This document shows positions 7,995 through 19,191 of a stretch of DNA of 64,000 nucleotides, one piece after another (within the stretch, counting starts at the first letter, position 1; every line of letters begins with the position of its first letter). Both the position numbers and the translations under genes were made by a program. Source of the stretch: Pseudomonas sp. EpS/L25. Its GTDB lineage: Bacteria > Pseudomonadota > Gammaproteobacteria > Pseudomonadales > Pseudomonadaceae. The notes below the pieces were generated by a model. That model saw nothing but the letters and a program-made list of their open reading frames with translations. It was not told the origin of the DNA and did not search any database. The stretch spans positions 1-64,000 of the forward strand of contig NZ_LNUP01000011.1 of NCBI RefSeq assembly GCF_001512295.1, in the 5' to 3' direction.

Positions 7995-9206
7995 TCAGGC
8001 GACGCTCACCGATGCAGGCAGACAGGGCAGCCGCAGGCGGAAGGTCGCCCCCTGCCCGGCGATGCTTTCCACGTGCAGACTGCCGCGGTGCGCCTTGACG
8101 ATCTGGTCGGCGATGTAAAGACCGAGGCCCAGACCGGCAATGTTCTCGGTGCCGGTAGCTCGTTCGAACTGACGGAAGATCAGCGCCTGGTGCTCCACCG
8201 GAATACCGATGCCCTGGTCCTTGACGCTCAACTCCACCTCGGCACCGTCACTGCGCAGGCTGATTTGCACCGGGCGGCCCGCGCCATAACGCATGGCGTT
8301 GGTCAGCAGGTTGGTGATCACCTGTTCGATGCGGAATTCGTCCCAGAACCCCGGTGCCGGGCCTTCCGCGTGCAGCTCGACCGGGCAGCCGGCGGCGGCG
8401 AATTGCGAGGTGAAACTGTCCACCACGGTCTTGACCAGGGCGGCCAGATCGCACTGCGAGGGCCGGATGGACAGCTTGCCGGTGCGGATGCGCGAGATGT
8501 CGAGCATGTCATCGATCAGGTGCACCAGGCGCTGGATCTGGCGTTCGTCGCGCTCGGCCATGCCAGCCAGCTTGTCGGGGGTGAAAGCCTCCAGCTTGCC
8601 CTTGTCCAGGTACATGCGGCGCAGCTGGGCTTCGAGCATCAGGGTGTTGAGCGGCGTCTTGAGTTCGTGGGAGACCATGGACATGAAGTCGTCGCGGGTC
8701 CGCACCGCCTGCTGCAGTTCCACCTGGGTCTGGCGCAACTCGGCGAGCAGCACCTCCTGCTCCTGGCGGCTCTGCTCCAGGGCCACCAGCTGCTCGGCCA
8801 GGCGCTTGCGGTGCCAGTAGAGGTCGACGAACACCCGGGTCTTGCTCTTGACCGCATGGACGTCGAGGGGCTTGTGCAGGAAGTCCACCGCGCCGCTCTC
8901 GTAGCCCTTGAAGGCATAGTTCAGGTCGCGACCGGCGGCGCTGACGAAGACGATGGGGATATGCCGGGTCTTTTCCAGGCCCCGCATCATTTCCGCCAGT
9001 TCGAAGCCGTTCATGCCCGGCATCTGCACATCGAGGATCGCCAGGGCGAATTCGTGCATCAGTAGCAGTTCCAGCGCCGCCTCGGCGGAGGTGGCCTGGA
9101 AGATCTCCAGCTCCTCGCTGCGCAGCAAGGCTTCCAGTGCCAGGAGATTCTCCGGCAGGTCGTCTACGAGCAGGAGCTTCGCCTGTTCGACGGGTACATC
9201 AGCCAT
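7995..9206 (-). CDS. Hybrid receiver–histidine kinase (REC–HisKA–HATPase)
   Basis: A 403-residue cytoplasmic protein. An N-terminal receiver domain (LLLVDDLPENL; phospho-acceptor Asp in LAILDVQMPG; Lys in LHKPLD) precedes a coiled segment. The HisKA box MVSHELKTPLN follows, with His near residue 178, then an HATPase domain (NLLTNAMRYG, DQGIGIP, GLGLGLYI). It is the last gene of a four-gene leftward operon and overlaps the CheB-type gene by eight bases. It probably receives or passes phosphoryl groups from the large hybrid kinase at the operon start. No membrane segment is present. Confidence 0.9.
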   Translation of the reverse strand: MADVPVEQAKLLLVDDLPENLLALEALLRSEELEIFQATSAEAALELLLMHEFALAILDVQMPGMNGFELAEMMRGLEKTRHIPIVFVSAAGRDLNYAFKGYESGAVDFLHKPLDVHAVKSKTRVFVDLYWHRKRLAEQLVALEQSRQEQEVLLAELRQTQVELQQAVRTRDDFMSMVSHELKTPLNTLMLEAQLRRMYLDKGKLEAFTPDKLAGMAERDERQIQRLVHLIDDMLDISRIRTGKLSIRPSQCDLAALVKTVVDSFTSQFAAAGCPVELHAEGPAPGFWDEFRIEQVITNLLTNAMRYGAGRPVQISLRSDGAEVELSVKDQGIGIPVEHQALIFRQFERATGTENIAGLGLGLYIADQIVKAHRGSLHVESIAGQGATFRLRLPCLPASVSVA

Positions 9207-9786
9207 GGTCGCGTTCCAGCTCGATGAGCATTAGATGGATGCCCGGCACATCCAGCACGAAATCCGGGTGGAATCTCTTCAACGCCGCCTCGGGCATGGT
9301 CGGCACCTCGGCCGATTGCGGCGACTGGACCACCGTCACGCCACCGGCCTTGGCCAGGGCGTGCAGGCCGCTGGCGCCATCGTGGTTGGCACCGGTCAGC
9401 AGGATGCCGCAGACCTGCTCGCCCAGGGCATCGGCGGCGCTGTCGAACAGCACGTCGATGGACGGCCGGGAAAACTGCACCGGCTCGTCGCGCGACAGCG
9501 AGAGGGTCAGGTCGTCCTCCACCAGCAGGTGATAGCCCGGGGGCGCGAAATACAGGCTGCCCGGCAGTATAGCCTCCTTGTCCTCGGCTTCACGGACGCG
9601 CAAGGCGAGCCGGGCCTGGAACAGCTCGGCCAGCCGTGAGGCGCGGTCGTCCGGTAGGTGCAGCACCACGGCGATCGGCAGGCGATAGCTGGCCGGCAGC
9701 CCGCTGAACAGACGCAACAGCACCTGCAGGCCACCGGCGGAGGCGCCGATGACGATCAGGCGCAAGGGCTTCACGGGAGGGAACAT
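9199..9786 (-). CDS. CheB-type protein-glutamate methylesterase, no receiver domain
   Basis: A 195-residue stand-alone CheB_methylest domain. The catalytic triad residues are visible: Ser in VIGASAGG, His in VVLHLPDD, and Asp in GANHDGASG. It lacks the N-terminal receiver of canonical CheB, so it is not controlled directly by CheA phosphotransfer. It lies one base from the CheR-type gene and overlaps the next kinase gene. Such CheB/CheR pairs linked to hybrid kinases usually act on an atypical sensor and not on flagellar chemotaxis receptors. The substrate here is unknown. Confidence 0.88.
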   Translation of the reverse strand: MFPPVKPLRLIVIGASAGGLQVLLRLFSGLPASYRLPIAVVLHLPDDRASRLAELFQARLALRVREAEDKEAILPGSLYFAPPGYHLLVEDDLTLSLSRDEPVQFSRPSIDVLFDSAADALGEQVCGILLTGANHDGASGLHALAKAGGVTVVQSPQSAEVPTMPEAALKRFHPDFVLDVPGIHLMLIELERDHG

Positions 9787-9787
9787 G

Positions 9788-10606
9788 CTAGAGCCTGCGG
9801 AACAGTCGTTCCTGCTTCACCACCGGCTCGAAGTGGTTGGCATAGGCGGAGAAGTCCAGCGACTCCTTGCTGCCCAGGCCGAGAAAGCCGCGGTGACTCA
9901 GGGACTCGTGGAACAACCCGAGCGCCCGATTCTGCAGTTGCTTGTTGAAGTAGATGAGCACGTTGCGGCAGGACACCAGTTGCGTCTCGGAGAAGACGCT
10001 GTCGGTGGCCAGGCTGTGGTCGGCGAAGGTCACGTTGGCGATCAGCGACTTGTCGAACAGGGCGCCGTCGTAGGCCGCGGTGTAGTAGTCGGAAAAGGCC
10101 TGGGTGCCGCCGGCTTTCTGGTAGCTGGCGGTATAGGCGCGCATCTTCTCCAGCGGGAAGATGCCCTGGCGGGCCTTCTCCATGGAGCGGGGATTGATGT
10201 CGGTGGCGTAGAACAGGGTGCGCTCGAGCAATCCCTCTTCCTTGAAGAGGATGGCCATGGAGAAGACTTCTTCGCCGGTGCTGCAGCCAGCGATCCACAC
10301 CTTGAGCGAGGGATAGGTGCGCAGCACCGGCACCACCTGCTCGCGCAGGGCGAGGAAGTAGCCCGGATCGCGGAACATCTCGCTCACCGGGATGGTGATG
10401 AACTGCAGCAACTCGGCGAACAGCGCCGGATCGCGCAGCACCCGCTCCTGCAGCGCCGAGATGCTCGGACAGTCGAAGCGCGTCAGCGCCTGCAGCACCC
10501 GGCGCTTGAGCGAGGCCTTGGAGTAGTTGCGGAAGTCGTGGCTGTACCTCAGGAAGATGCCTTCCAGCAGCAACCTCAGCTCGATGTCCTGCAACCTTTC
10601 GCTCAT
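9788..10606 (-). CDS. CheR-type protein-glutamate O-methyltransferase
   Basis: A 272-residue methyltransferase with the CheR N-terminal helical region (FLRYSHDFRNYSKASLKRRV). The SAM-binding core is visible as WIAGCSTGEEVFSMAI, then ATDINPRSMEKAR, and finally SCRNVLIYFN. It transfers methyl groups from S-adenosylmethionine to glutamates of a receptor. It sits between the large hybrid kinase gene (three-base gap) and the CheB-type gene (one-base gap), so one mRNA is likely. No methyl-accepting receptor gene lies in the window. Confidence 0.9.
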   Translation of the reverse strand: MSERLQDIELRLLLEGIFLRYSHDFRNYSKASLKRRVLQALTRFDCPSISALQERVLRDPALFAELLQFITIPVSEMFRDPGYFLALREQVVPVLRTYPSLKVWIAGCSTGEEVFSMAILFKEEGLLERTLFYATDINPRSMEKARQGIFPLEKMRAYTASYQKAGGTQAFSDYYTAAYDGALFDKSLIANVTFADHSLATDSVFSETQLVSCRNVLIYFNKQLQNRALGLFHESLSHRGFLGLGSKESLDFSAYANHFEPVVKQERLFRRL

Positions 10607-10609
10607 GAC

Positions 10610-13600
10610 CTACAGGCGCTCCAGCGACGGCATCCAGACGCGGATCAGCGAGAACAGTCGATCCAGGTCGATGGGCTTGGCCAGGTAGTCGCTGGCCCCG
10701 GCGGCGAGGCAACGCTCCTGATCGTCCTTCATGGCCTTGGCGGTGATGGCGATGATCGGCAGCTTCTTCATGTGCGGCCGCTTGCGGATCTCGCGCATGG
10801 CCTCGTAGCCATCCATCATCGGCATCATGATGTCCATCAGCACCAGGTCGATGGTGTCGCTGTTGTCGAGCTTCTCCAGCGCCTCCAGGCCATTGCGGGC
10901 GATCTCCACCTTGGCGCCCTTCTGCTCCAGGGCGCTGGTGAGGGCGAAGATGTTGCGCACGTCGTCGTCCACCAGCAGCAGGGTGCGGCCGTCGAAGGCC
11001 TTCTCGCGGCTACGGGCGCTTTCCAGCATGCGCTGGCGATCCAGCGGCATGTCGGCTTCGATCTTGTGCAGGAACAGCGTCACCTCGTCGAGTAGCCGCT
11101 CCGGTGAGCGCGCGCCCTTGATGATGATGGAGCGCGAATACTTGAGCAGCGCGGCTTCTTCGTCGCGGGTCAGGCTGCGCCCGGTGTAGACGATCACCGG
11201 CGGGAAGGAGCAGATGTCTTCACTGGCCATGCGCTGGAGCAGTTCGCCACCTTCCATGTCGGGCAGCTTGAGGTCGATGACCATGCAGTCGTAGACCTCG
11301 TTGCGCAGCAATTCCAGCGCCTGGCTGCCCATCTCCACCGCGGTGATCTCCACGTCGACGTCGCCGATCAGCTTGGCGATGCTGTCGCGCTGCAAGGCGT
11401 CGTCCTCCACCAGCAGCACCCGCTTGAGGCCGGCGGCGAACTTGGCTTCCAGGCGATTGAAGGCTTCCCTGAGCTCGTCGCGGGTGGTGGGCTTGATGGC
11501 ATAGCCGACCGCGCCCATGTGCATGGCGGTCTCGATGCGATCCGAGGCCGAGACCACGTGCACCGGGATGTGCCGGGTCAATGGATTCTCCTTGAGCCGC
11601 TCCAGCACCGTGAGGCCGGAATGATCCGGCAGGCCCATGTCCAGCAGGATGGCGTCGGGCCGGTATTCCAGGGCGGCAGCGAAGCCTTCCTCGGCGCGAT
11701 GGGCCACCAGGCAGCTGTACTTCAGCTCATGGGCGAGATCGAAAAGGATCTGCGCGAAGGGCACCTCGTCCTCGATCACCAGTACCCGGCGATCCGGATA
11801 GGGCCAGCTGTCGCGGTCGTCGGCGAAGGCCGTGCCGACCGGCGCCGCCGCCTCGGTGATCGGAGGTGCCGGTTGCGGACGCGGCGCGGCGGTCACCGCC
11901 GGCACAGAGGCAGGCGCGGCAACCGCGGTCGGAGCGCTGTCCGGCGTCACCGGCAGACTGGGCGCAGCGGCCTCCTGGTACTCCAGCGGCAGGCGCAGGA
12001 TGAAGGTACTGCCTTCCCCCGGCTGGCTGGTGACGCTCAGGGTGCCGCCCAGCAGCAGCGCCAGATCGCGGGAGATCGACAGCCCCAGTCCGGTACCGCC
12101 GTAACGCCGGGTAATGGCGCCATCGGCCTGGCGGAAGGCCTCGAAGATCAGCTCCTGCTGCTCGGCGGCGATGCCGATGCCGGTATCGCTCACTGCGAAG
12201 CTGGGCTGGCCATCCTCTAGCGAGAGGCGCAAGGTGACCTGGCCGTGCTCGGTGAACTTGAAGGCATTGGACAGCAGGTTCTTGAGGATCTGCTCGACCC
12301 GCTGGCGGTCGCTGTAGAAGGACGGCGGCATGCGCGCATCCAGCTCAACCACGAAGGCGACACCCTTGTTCTGGGCCACCGGCTCGAAGGCGGTCTTCAG
12401 GCTCTCCACCAGGCGGCGCAGGGAAACCTGCTCCGGACGGATCTCCAGCATGCCGGCCTCGACCTTGGAGATGTCGAGGATGTCGTTGATCAGGGTGAGC
12501 AGGTCGTTGCCCGCCGAATAGATGGACTCGGCGTAGCGCACCTGCTCGTCGCTCAGGTTGCCGGCGGGGTTGTCCGCCAGCAGCTTGGACAGGATCAGCG
12601 AGCTGTTCAGCGGGGTGCGCAGCTCGTGGGACATGTTCGCCAGGAATTCGGACTTGTACTGGCTGGCGCGCTCCAGCTCACGGGCGCGCTCTTCGAGCAT
12701 CTCCTGGGCTTCGTTGAGCCGGCTGTTGCGGTCATCCAGTACGTCGCGCTGCTGCAGCAGCTCCTGGGCCTGCTCCGACAGCTGCTCGTTGGTCTGCTCC
12801 AGCTCCGCCTGCTGCTGCTCCAGATGGACCTGGGACTCCTTGAGCGCCTGGGACTGTTCTTCCAGCTCTTCGTTGGCGGTGCGCAATTCTTCCTGCTGCA
12901 CCTGCAATTCCTCGTTGAGCTGCTGGGTTTCCGCCAGCACCTGCTGCAGCCGCTCGCGATAGCGCGCGGCCTCCACCGAGGAACCGATGGAGTCGGCGAT
13001 CAGCGTGAGCAGCTCTTCGTCCTGCGGCCGCAGGGCGCGCAGGAAGCCCAACTCGATCACGCCATTGACCCGGCCATCGTTCTCGATGGGCACGATGAGC
13101 GCGGCGCTGGCTTCGCGGTCGCCCAGTGCCGAGTTGACCTTGAGATAGTCGGCCGGCAACCGGTCCAGCGCCACGGTGCGCCCCTCAAGCACCGCCTGCC
13201 CGGCGAGCCCCTCGCCCGGTGCCAGGCGCTGGCGACGCCGCCGGCCCTCGTCGTCCAGGGCATAGTCGGCGACCCGTTCGAGACTGCCGTCGTCGAGGCG
13301 CACATAGAGCGCGCCCGCAGCGGCGCCCAGGTAGCGCGCGAGGAATTGCAGGATGCTCTGCCCCAGGGTCCCCAGCGCCGTCTGGCCGATGACGGCCTCC
13401 GACAATTGATTCTGTCCCGAGCGGAACCAGCTCTGCCGCTCCAGATTCTCGGTGTGCTCGGCCTGCTGGTCGAGCAGGCGGTTGTAGGTCGCGGACAGCC
13501 TCAGCAGTTCGCGCCGGCCGAAGAAGGCCATGACCGCCGAGAGCAGCAGGCTGACCACCAGGAAGGCGACGACGAAGACTACCGTCATCCGGCTGGCCGT

Positions 13601-14134
13601 CTCGGTACGCTCGGCGCGCATCTGCTCTTCGTAGGCGATGAAATCGGTGTAGTCGCGACGGATGCTGTCGATGCGGTTCTTGCCCTGGCCATCGTTCAGC
13701 GAGGTCTGGAAGTCGCCACCGGTGCGGCGCGCGTCTATGACCTGCGCGGCGTACTGCTGCCAGTCGCGGTGGGTGGCCTGGATGCGCTCCAGGCGCCGCA
13801 CCTGCACCGCGCTGTCGCTGACCAGATCCTTGAGCTCCTCGAGCTGCGGCTCGACCTGGGGCAGGGCCCGTTCGTAGGGCTGCAGGAAGCTCGTGTTGCC
13901 GCTGAGCAGGTAGCCGCGCATGCCGGTTTCCAGGTCGACCACCAGGCGGAAATTGGCGTTGGCCTGGCTGATGACTCGGTCGGTATGCTCGACCCACTGG
14001 GTCACCCGCAGCAGATAAAGGATGATGGCGATGAAGAAGATCGCGCTGAAGACGCCGATACTCAGGGGCAGGGTCAGGTTGCGTTTGAGGATCTTGCTGA
14101 AGTGCGTCTGATCGAGAAGCGACTCGCGATTCAT
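10610..14134 (-). CDS. Large hybrid sensor histidine kinase: CHASE3–GAF–HisKA–HATPase–three receivers
   Basis: A 1,174-residue inner-membrane kinase. It has a first membrane segment at about residues 22-44, a periplasmic CHASE3-like domain ([16 protein letters not shown]) and a second membrane segment near 187-209. Next comes a GAF-like domain, then a long coiled coil rich in Glu/Gln. HisKA ([10 protein letters not shown], His near 500) and HATPase ([23 protein letters not shown]) follow. Receivers begin near 783 (VLVIEDE), 906 (VLLVEDD) and 1056 (LLLVDDD). I choose the ATG at 14134 over an upstream start at 14227 because the membrane segment follows at the usual distance. It heads the operon with the CheR, CheB and second kinase genes. 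Signal and output are unknown. Confidence 0.92.
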   Translation of the reverse strand: MNRESLLDQTHFSKILKRNLTLPLSIGVFSAIFFIAIILYLLRVTQWVEHTDRVISQANANFRLVVDLETGMRGYLLSGNTSFLQPYERALPQVEPQLEELKDLVSDSAVQVRRLERIQATHRDWQQYAAQVIDARRTGGDFQTSLNDGQGKNRIDSIRRDYTDFIAYEEQMRAERTETASRMTVVFVVAFLVVSLLLSAVMAFFGRRELLRLSATYNRLLDQQAEHTENLERQSWFRSGQNQLSEAVIGQTALGTLGQSILQFLARYLGAAAGALYVRLDDGSLERVADYALDDEGRRRRQRLAPGEGLAGQAVLEGRTVALDRLPADYLKVNSALGDREASAALIVPIENDGRVNGVIELGFLRALRPQDEELLTLIADSIGSSVEAARYRERLQQVLAETQQLNEELQVQQEELRTANEELEEQSQALKESQVHLEQQQAELEQTNEQLSEQAQELLQQRDVLDDRNSRLNEAQEMLEERARELERASQYKSEFLANMSHELRTPLNSSLILSKLLADNPAGNLSDEQVRYAESIYSAGNDLLTLINDILDISKVEAGMLEIRPEQVSLRRLVESLKTAFEPVAQNKGVAFVVELDARMPPSFYSDRQRVEQILKNLLSNAFKFTEHGQVTLRLSLEDGQPSFAVSDTGIGIAAEQQELIFEAFRQADGAITRRYGGTGLGLSISRDLALLLGGTLSVTSQPGEGSTFILRLPLEYQEAAAPSLPVTPDSAPTAVAAPASVPAVTAAPRPQPAPPITEAAAPVGTAFADDRDSWPYPDRRVLVIEDEVPFAQILFDLAHELKYSCLVAHRAEEGFAAALEYRPDAILLDMGLPDHSGLTVLERLKENPLTRHIPVHVVSASDRIETAMHMGAVGYAIKPTTRDELREAFNRLEAKFAAGLKRVLLVEDDALQRDSIAKLIGDVDVEITAVEMGSQALELLRNEVYDCMVIDLKLPDMEGGELLQRMASEDICSFPPVIVYTGRSLTRDEEAALLKYSRSIIIKGARSPERLLDEVTLFLHKIEADMPLDRQRMLESARSREKAFDGRTLLLVDDDVRNIFALTSALEQKGAKVEIARNGLEALEKLDNSDTIDLVLMDIMMPMMDGYEAMREIRKRPHMKKLPIIAITAKAMKDDQERCLAAGASDYLAKPIDLDRLFSLIRVWMPSLERL

Positions 14135-14394
14135 GGGGTCTGAAAGCCTTGTACAGGACGAAACGAGCGGCGACGGCAAAGCCTCCACCTGCGGGAGTGT
14201 GCCGTCACCGATCGGAGCGCGATCCAAAGCTGCGCAACGGTCCTGCCCGGCAGGATCAACACGCGACGAACGAACTCAGGCGCCTCGCTGTAGCAGTCAC
14301 AGCCCTGGCGACCGTCGGCGCCTTCATCTCGGCTAGGTCCGACTCGCAGGCCAGCGGCAGGCTCCAGGCGGGACGAGAGCCTTGGCGCCTCGTA

Positions 14395-14553
14395 TCAGCG
14401 ACGGGCAATCACCCAGACCGCGTGGATGATACCCGGAATGTAGCCCAGCAGTGTCAGCAGGATGTTCAGCCAGAAGGCGCCGCCGAAGCCGACCTGGAGG
14501 AAGACACCCACGGGCGGCAGGATGATGGCGAAGATCAGGCGGATGAGGTCCAT
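14395..14553 (-). CDS. YqaE/Pmp3-family small hydrophobic membrane protein
   Basis: This 52-residue peptide (MDLIRLIFAIILPPVGVFLQ…) has two membrane segments joined by a short GFGGAFWLN turn and ends GYIPGIIHAVWVIARR. It is the full Pmp3/UPF0057 pattern: ILPPxGVFLQ, then FWLNILLTLLGYxPGIIHA. Members are stress-induced proteolipids thought to affect membrane potential or ion balance. It lies just downstream of the Rsm-type RNA terminator on the same strand, with its own start. The longest interval between kinase and this gene (14135-14394) shows nothing else. Confidence 0.9.
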   Translation of the reverse strand: MDLIRLIFAIILPPVGVFLQVGFGGAFWLNILLTLLGYIPGIIHAVWVIARR

Positions 14554-14629
14554 TTCAGGCTCCAGTACAGGGCGGACGAGAAGATGCCTCTAAGACTGGT
14601 ACGGCCTGAATCAGGTTCCGGCAGGCAAT

Positions 14630-14654
14630 AAAAAACCCCGCCGAAGCGGGGTTT
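14630..14654 (-). terminator. Terminator of the Rsm-type RNA
   Basis: On the minus strand, AAACCCCGC-TTCG-GCGGGGTTT runs into a T run: a tetraloop-closed, strong Rho-independent terminator. Confidence 0.9.
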
Positions 14655-14806
14655 CGCAGACTTAACCCGACATCCTTGTCGGGCCGCCAATCCTTGGCCA
14701 TCTATCCCTGAGAGTCTCTGCCCGACATCCTTGCCGGGGGGCCATCCTGGCCACATTTCCTTGAAGTCATCTGGAGCGCTGGGTACATCCTGTACCGCGA
14801 TCCGAT
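14630..14806 (-). ncRNA. RsmX/Y/Z-type small RNA (CsrA/RsmA-sequestering)
   Basis: Read on the minus strand, this 177-base stretch has seven GGA motifs, most in hairpin apices. Examples are GGTAC-AGGAT-GTACC (14782-14796), GGCC-AGGAT-GGCC (14740-14752), an AAGGA hairpin at 14721-14738, GCCAAGGATTGGC (14686-14698) and CCCGACAAGGATGTCGGG (14666-14683). These match the known RsmA/CsrA ligand RUACARGGAUGU. A strong terminator closes the 3' end. A -10-like TAATCT at 14813-14818 predicts a start near 14806, and a GacA-type box is centred about 66 bases upstream, the spacing known for rsmX/Y/Z. No ORF lies inside. Which paralogue it is cannot be told from sequence alone. Confidence 0.85.
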
Positions 14807-14862
14807 GGGTGTAGATTACGCAGCCTCCCGCGCCTGGGCGATGGCTTATCGCGGCGACATGA

Positions 14863-14880
14863 TGTACGCCGTGGCTTACA
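14863..14880 (-). promoter_or_regulatory. GacA upstream activating sequence of the Rsm-type RNA
   Basis: The minus strand reads TGTAAGCCACGGCGTACA. The known GacA box is TGTAAG-N6-CTTACA. The left half is perfect and the right half differs at one position. It lies in the gap behind the acyl-CoA dehydrogenase gene, at the right distance and orientation for the small RNA. Confidence 0.8.
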
Positions 14881-14912
14881 CCGCTACGCTTTTTGCCTTG
14901 CCGGTCAACAGC

Positions 14913-16682
14913 TTAGAAAGCCTCCTCAGCCAGGGCGTAGAGCGGCTGCGAGCCACTGCGCACGGCGGCCGCCAGGCTCAGGGTGCGCGGTAACAGCCGG
15001 GCGAAATAGAAGCGTGCGGTAGCCAGCTTGGCCGCGGCGAAGGACGCCTCCTCTCCCGTGGCCGCCGCCGCGGCCCGCGCCCATAGATAGCCATAGGCGA
15101 CATAGCCGAACAGATGCAGGTAATCCACCGAGGCGGCACCCAGCTGCTGGGCATCGGCAGCGCCGGCCTGCAGCAGCCATTCGGTCACGCCGTCCAGCTG
15201 ATCCAGCGCCTGGCGCAGGGGCGCGGCGAATTCATCGTCCGCCGGCAGGCCGGTGAGATACTGGTGTACCTCTTCGCTGAAGGGCCGATAGAGGGCACCG
15301 CGGCTCCCCGCCAGCTTGCGACCCACCAGGTCGAGGGCCTGGATACCGTTGGTGCCCTCGTAGATCTGGGTGATACGCACGTCGCGCACCAGTTGCTCCT
15401 GGCCCCATTCGCGGATGTAGCCATGGCCGCCGAACACCTGCTGCCCGGCCACGCACAGCTCCAGGCCGAGATCGGTGAGGAAGCCCTTGGCCACCGGGGT
15501 GAGTAGCGCCACCAGGGCCTCGGCGCGTTCGCGCTCGGCCAGCTCCGGGCTGTACTTGGCGGTGTCCAGTTGCAAGGCGACGTAGCTGGAGAACAGGCGG
15601 CCACCTTCGTTGAGCGCCTTCATGGTCAGCAGCATGCGCCGCACGTCGGGATGGACGATGATGGGATCGGCGCTCTTGGCCGGCTGCTGGACGCCGGCGG
15701 GCGAACGGCTCTGCAGGCGCTCGCGGGCATAGGCCAGGGCGTTCTGGTAGGAGCGTTCGCTCGACCCCAGGCCCTGGATGCCGACACCCAGGCGCTCGTA
15801 GTTCATCATGGTGAACATGGCGGCCAGGCCCTTATTGACCTCGCCCACCAGGTAGCCGACCGCGCCGTCGAAGTTCATCACGCAGGTGGCCGCGCCCTTG
15901 ATGCCCATCTTGTGCTCCAGGGAGCCGCAGGCCACGGCGTTGCGCTCACCGAGGTTACCCGCCTCGTCCACCAGGATCTTGGGCACCAGGAACAGCGAGA
16001 TGCCCTTGGAACCGGCGGGGGCATCGGGCAGCTTGGCCAGCACCAGGTGGATGATGTTCTCGGTGAGGTCGTGCTCACCGGCGGTGATGAAGATCTTGGT
16101 GCCGGTGACGCGGTAGCTGCCGTCGGCCTGGGGCTCGGCACGGGTGCGGATCAGGCCCAGGTCGGTACCGGCATGGGGCTCGGTCAGGCACATGGAGCCG
16201 GACCACTGGCCGCTGTAGAGATTGGGCAGGTAGGCCTGCTTCAGTTCTTCGCTGCCATGGGCGTGCAGGGCGAGGCAGGCACCGGCGCTGAGCATCGGGT
16301 AGAGCCCGAAGGCCAGGCAGCTGGCGTGCATCATCTCTTCGACCTGCGCGGTAAGCACCTTGGGCATGCCCATGCCGCCGTATTCGGGATCACCACCGAC
16401 GCCGACCCAGCCGCCCTCGGCGAAGGCCTGGTAGGCCGCGCGGAAGCCCTGGGGCGTGGTCACCTCGCCGTCTTTCCAGTGACAGCCTTCCTCGTCGGAA
16501 TTGCGATTGAGCGGCGCCAGCTCCTGGGCGCACAGCTTGCCGGCTTCCTCGAGGATGGCATCGGCGGTCTCGCCGTCGACCACCTCGGCCAGCGCGGGCC
16601 ACTGGCTCCAGCGCTCCTTGACCTTGAGGACGGCATCCAGCACGAAACGGATGTCGCGAAGCGGCGGGGTGTAATCAGCCAT
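14913..16682 (-). CDS. Acyl-CoA dehydrogenase (fadE-like), 589 residues
   Basis: Long-chain-type acyl-CoA dehydrogenase, with a C-terminal extension that the ~390-residue short-chain enzymes lack. Visible family signatures include MCLTEPHAGTDLG and TGTKIFITAGEHD (FAD and substrate binding), QVFGGHGYIREWG and YEGTNGIQALDLVGRKL near the C-terminal helical bundle. It catalyses the first FAD-dependent step of beta-oxidation. I chose the ATG at 16682, which follows a GAGGAG ribosome-binding site, instead of the frame opening at 16796. It is tandem with a closely related paralogue at 16869-18674, as with PA0506/PA0508 in P. aeruginosa. A terminator separates them. Confidence 0.9.
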   Translation of the reverse strand: MADYTPPLRDIRFVLDAVLKVKERWSQWPALAEVVDGETADAILEEAGKLCAQELAPLNRNSDEEGCHWKDGEVTTPQGFRAAYQAFAEGGWVGVGGDPEYGGMGMPKVLTAQVEEMMHASCLAFGLYPMLSAGACLALHAHGSEELKQAYLPNLYSGQWSGSMCLTEPHAGTDLGLIRTRAEPQADGSYRVTGTKIFITAGEHDLTENIIHLVLAKLPDAPAGSKGISLFLVPKILVDEAGNLGERNAVACGSLEHKMGIKGAATCVMNFDGAVGYLVGEVNKGLAAMFTMMNYERLGVGIQGLGSSERSYQNALAYARERLQSRSPAGVQQPAKSADPIIVHPDVRRMLLTMKALNEGGRLFSSYVALQLDTAKYSPELAERERAEALVALLTPVAKGFLTDLGLELCVAGQQVFGGHGYIREWGQEQLVRDVRITQIYEGTNGIQALDLVGRKLAGSRGALYRPFSEEVHQYLTGLPADDEFAAPLRQALDQLDGVTEWLLQAGAADAQQLGAASVDYLHLFGYVAYGYLWARAAAAATGEEASFAAAKLATARFYFARLLPRTLSLAAAVRSGSQPLYALAEEAF

Positions 16683-16825
16683 GTCGAGTCTCCTCGGAAG
16701 ATGTTCTTGTCGGTATGACCCGAGTGTAAGACCGAACCGGAAGGGAGACATAGGTTCATGAACTGACCCGACGGTCAGCCGATCGGAGGTCTGCACCGGC
16801 TGGATTTTCGCGGCCGCGAAAAGGC

Positions 16826-16851
16826 GAAAACCCCGCCGGAGCGGGGTTTTC
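16826..16851 (-). terminator. Terminator between the two acyl-CoA dehydrogenase genes
   Basis: GAAAACCCCGC and GCGGGGTTTTC form an 11-bp stem with a four-base loop and a T tract on either strand. It lies 18 bases beyond the stop of the upstream leftward gene. Confidence 0.85.
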
Positions 16852-16868
16852 AGTGGCGCTGCGACGGC

Positions 16869-18674
<1,806 letters not shown>

Positions 18675-18735
18675 GACTGTTACCTCTTGGCGAATGCTTG
18701 TTGTCGAGGAAGGCGGGCCGCTGCCCGCGAGCGTT

Positions 18736-18779
18736 TAAACAGTTGTTTGAAACTTATGTTCTAGCCCTGTCCTTGTCAA
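18736..18779 (-). promoter_or_regulatory. Sigma-70 promoter with PsrA-like operator for the 601-residue acyl-CoA dehydrogenase
   Basis: On the minus strand a perfect -35 (TTGACA, 18774-18779) is followed after 17 bases by TAAGTT (18751-18756), giving a start near 18744. Over that start lies TAAAC-AGTT-GTTTG (18736-18749), which fits the known PsrA operator [C/G]AAAC-N2-4-GTTT[G/C] apart from the first base. PsrA represses beta-oxidation genes until bound by a long-chain fatty acid, so the position suits repression. Confidence 0.65.
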
Positions 18780-18797
18780 GCGGCGACGGGCGACCGG

Positions 18798-19121
18798 TCA
18801 GTCCGCCAGCGCCAGCATTTCGTCCAGCGCCTGGCCATCACGCGGCCGCACCAGCCGCGCCAGTTCCTGGCCGTCCCGCAGCAGGATCAGCGTCGGCCAG
18901 AGCTTGATGCGGAAGCTGCGTCCCAGACGGCGCCCGGAGCCGTCCTCGATCTTGAGATGGCGCACGGCCGGGCGCTCCGCCAGGACGGTGGCGAGCGGTG
19001 GCTGAACGGCGCGGCAGTGACCGCACCAGGGCGCGCCGAACTCCAGCAGGGTCACCCCCGGCAGGGCATCGACCTCGGTCCGCGTGGGTTCCTGGGCGGC
19101 ATAGGCGGTGGTCATGGACAT
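18798..19121 (-). CDS. Thioredoxin-like protein
   Basis: A 107-residue single-domain thioredoxin fold with the active site APWCGHCRAVQPPLA near residue 35 (CGHC, as in protein disulfide isomerases, not the thioredoxin CGPC). The cis-proline segment RIKLWPTLILL is also visible. No signal peptide, so a cytoplasmic dithiol/disulfide exchange role is likely. It lies alone between the acyl-CoA dehydrogenase promoter and a MITE. Confidence 0.85.
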   Translation of the reverse strand: MSMTTAYAAQEPTRTEVDALPGVTLLEFGAPWCGHCRAVQPPLATVLAERPAVRHLKIEDGSGRRLGRSFRIKLWPTLILLRDGQELARLVRPRDGQALDEMLALAD

Positions 19122-19191
19122 GGGCGGCTCCTGAAGTCGGTTCCAACGGTGGAAAAGTCGCTGCGGGGACTGCCCGCAGGCGGGAAAAGGA

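Noticed and set aside
9749-14143. Long plus-strand ORFs (448 and 632 codons) opposite the kinase operon
   Set aside because: Gln/His/Leu-rich antisense shadows of GC-rich genes; no domains or ribosome-binding sites.
14666-14796. CRISPR-like spaced repeats ending in ATCCT
   Set aside because: The repeats are short hairpins of unequal sequence without equal spacers; GGA loops, terminator and GacA box explain them as an Rsm RNA.
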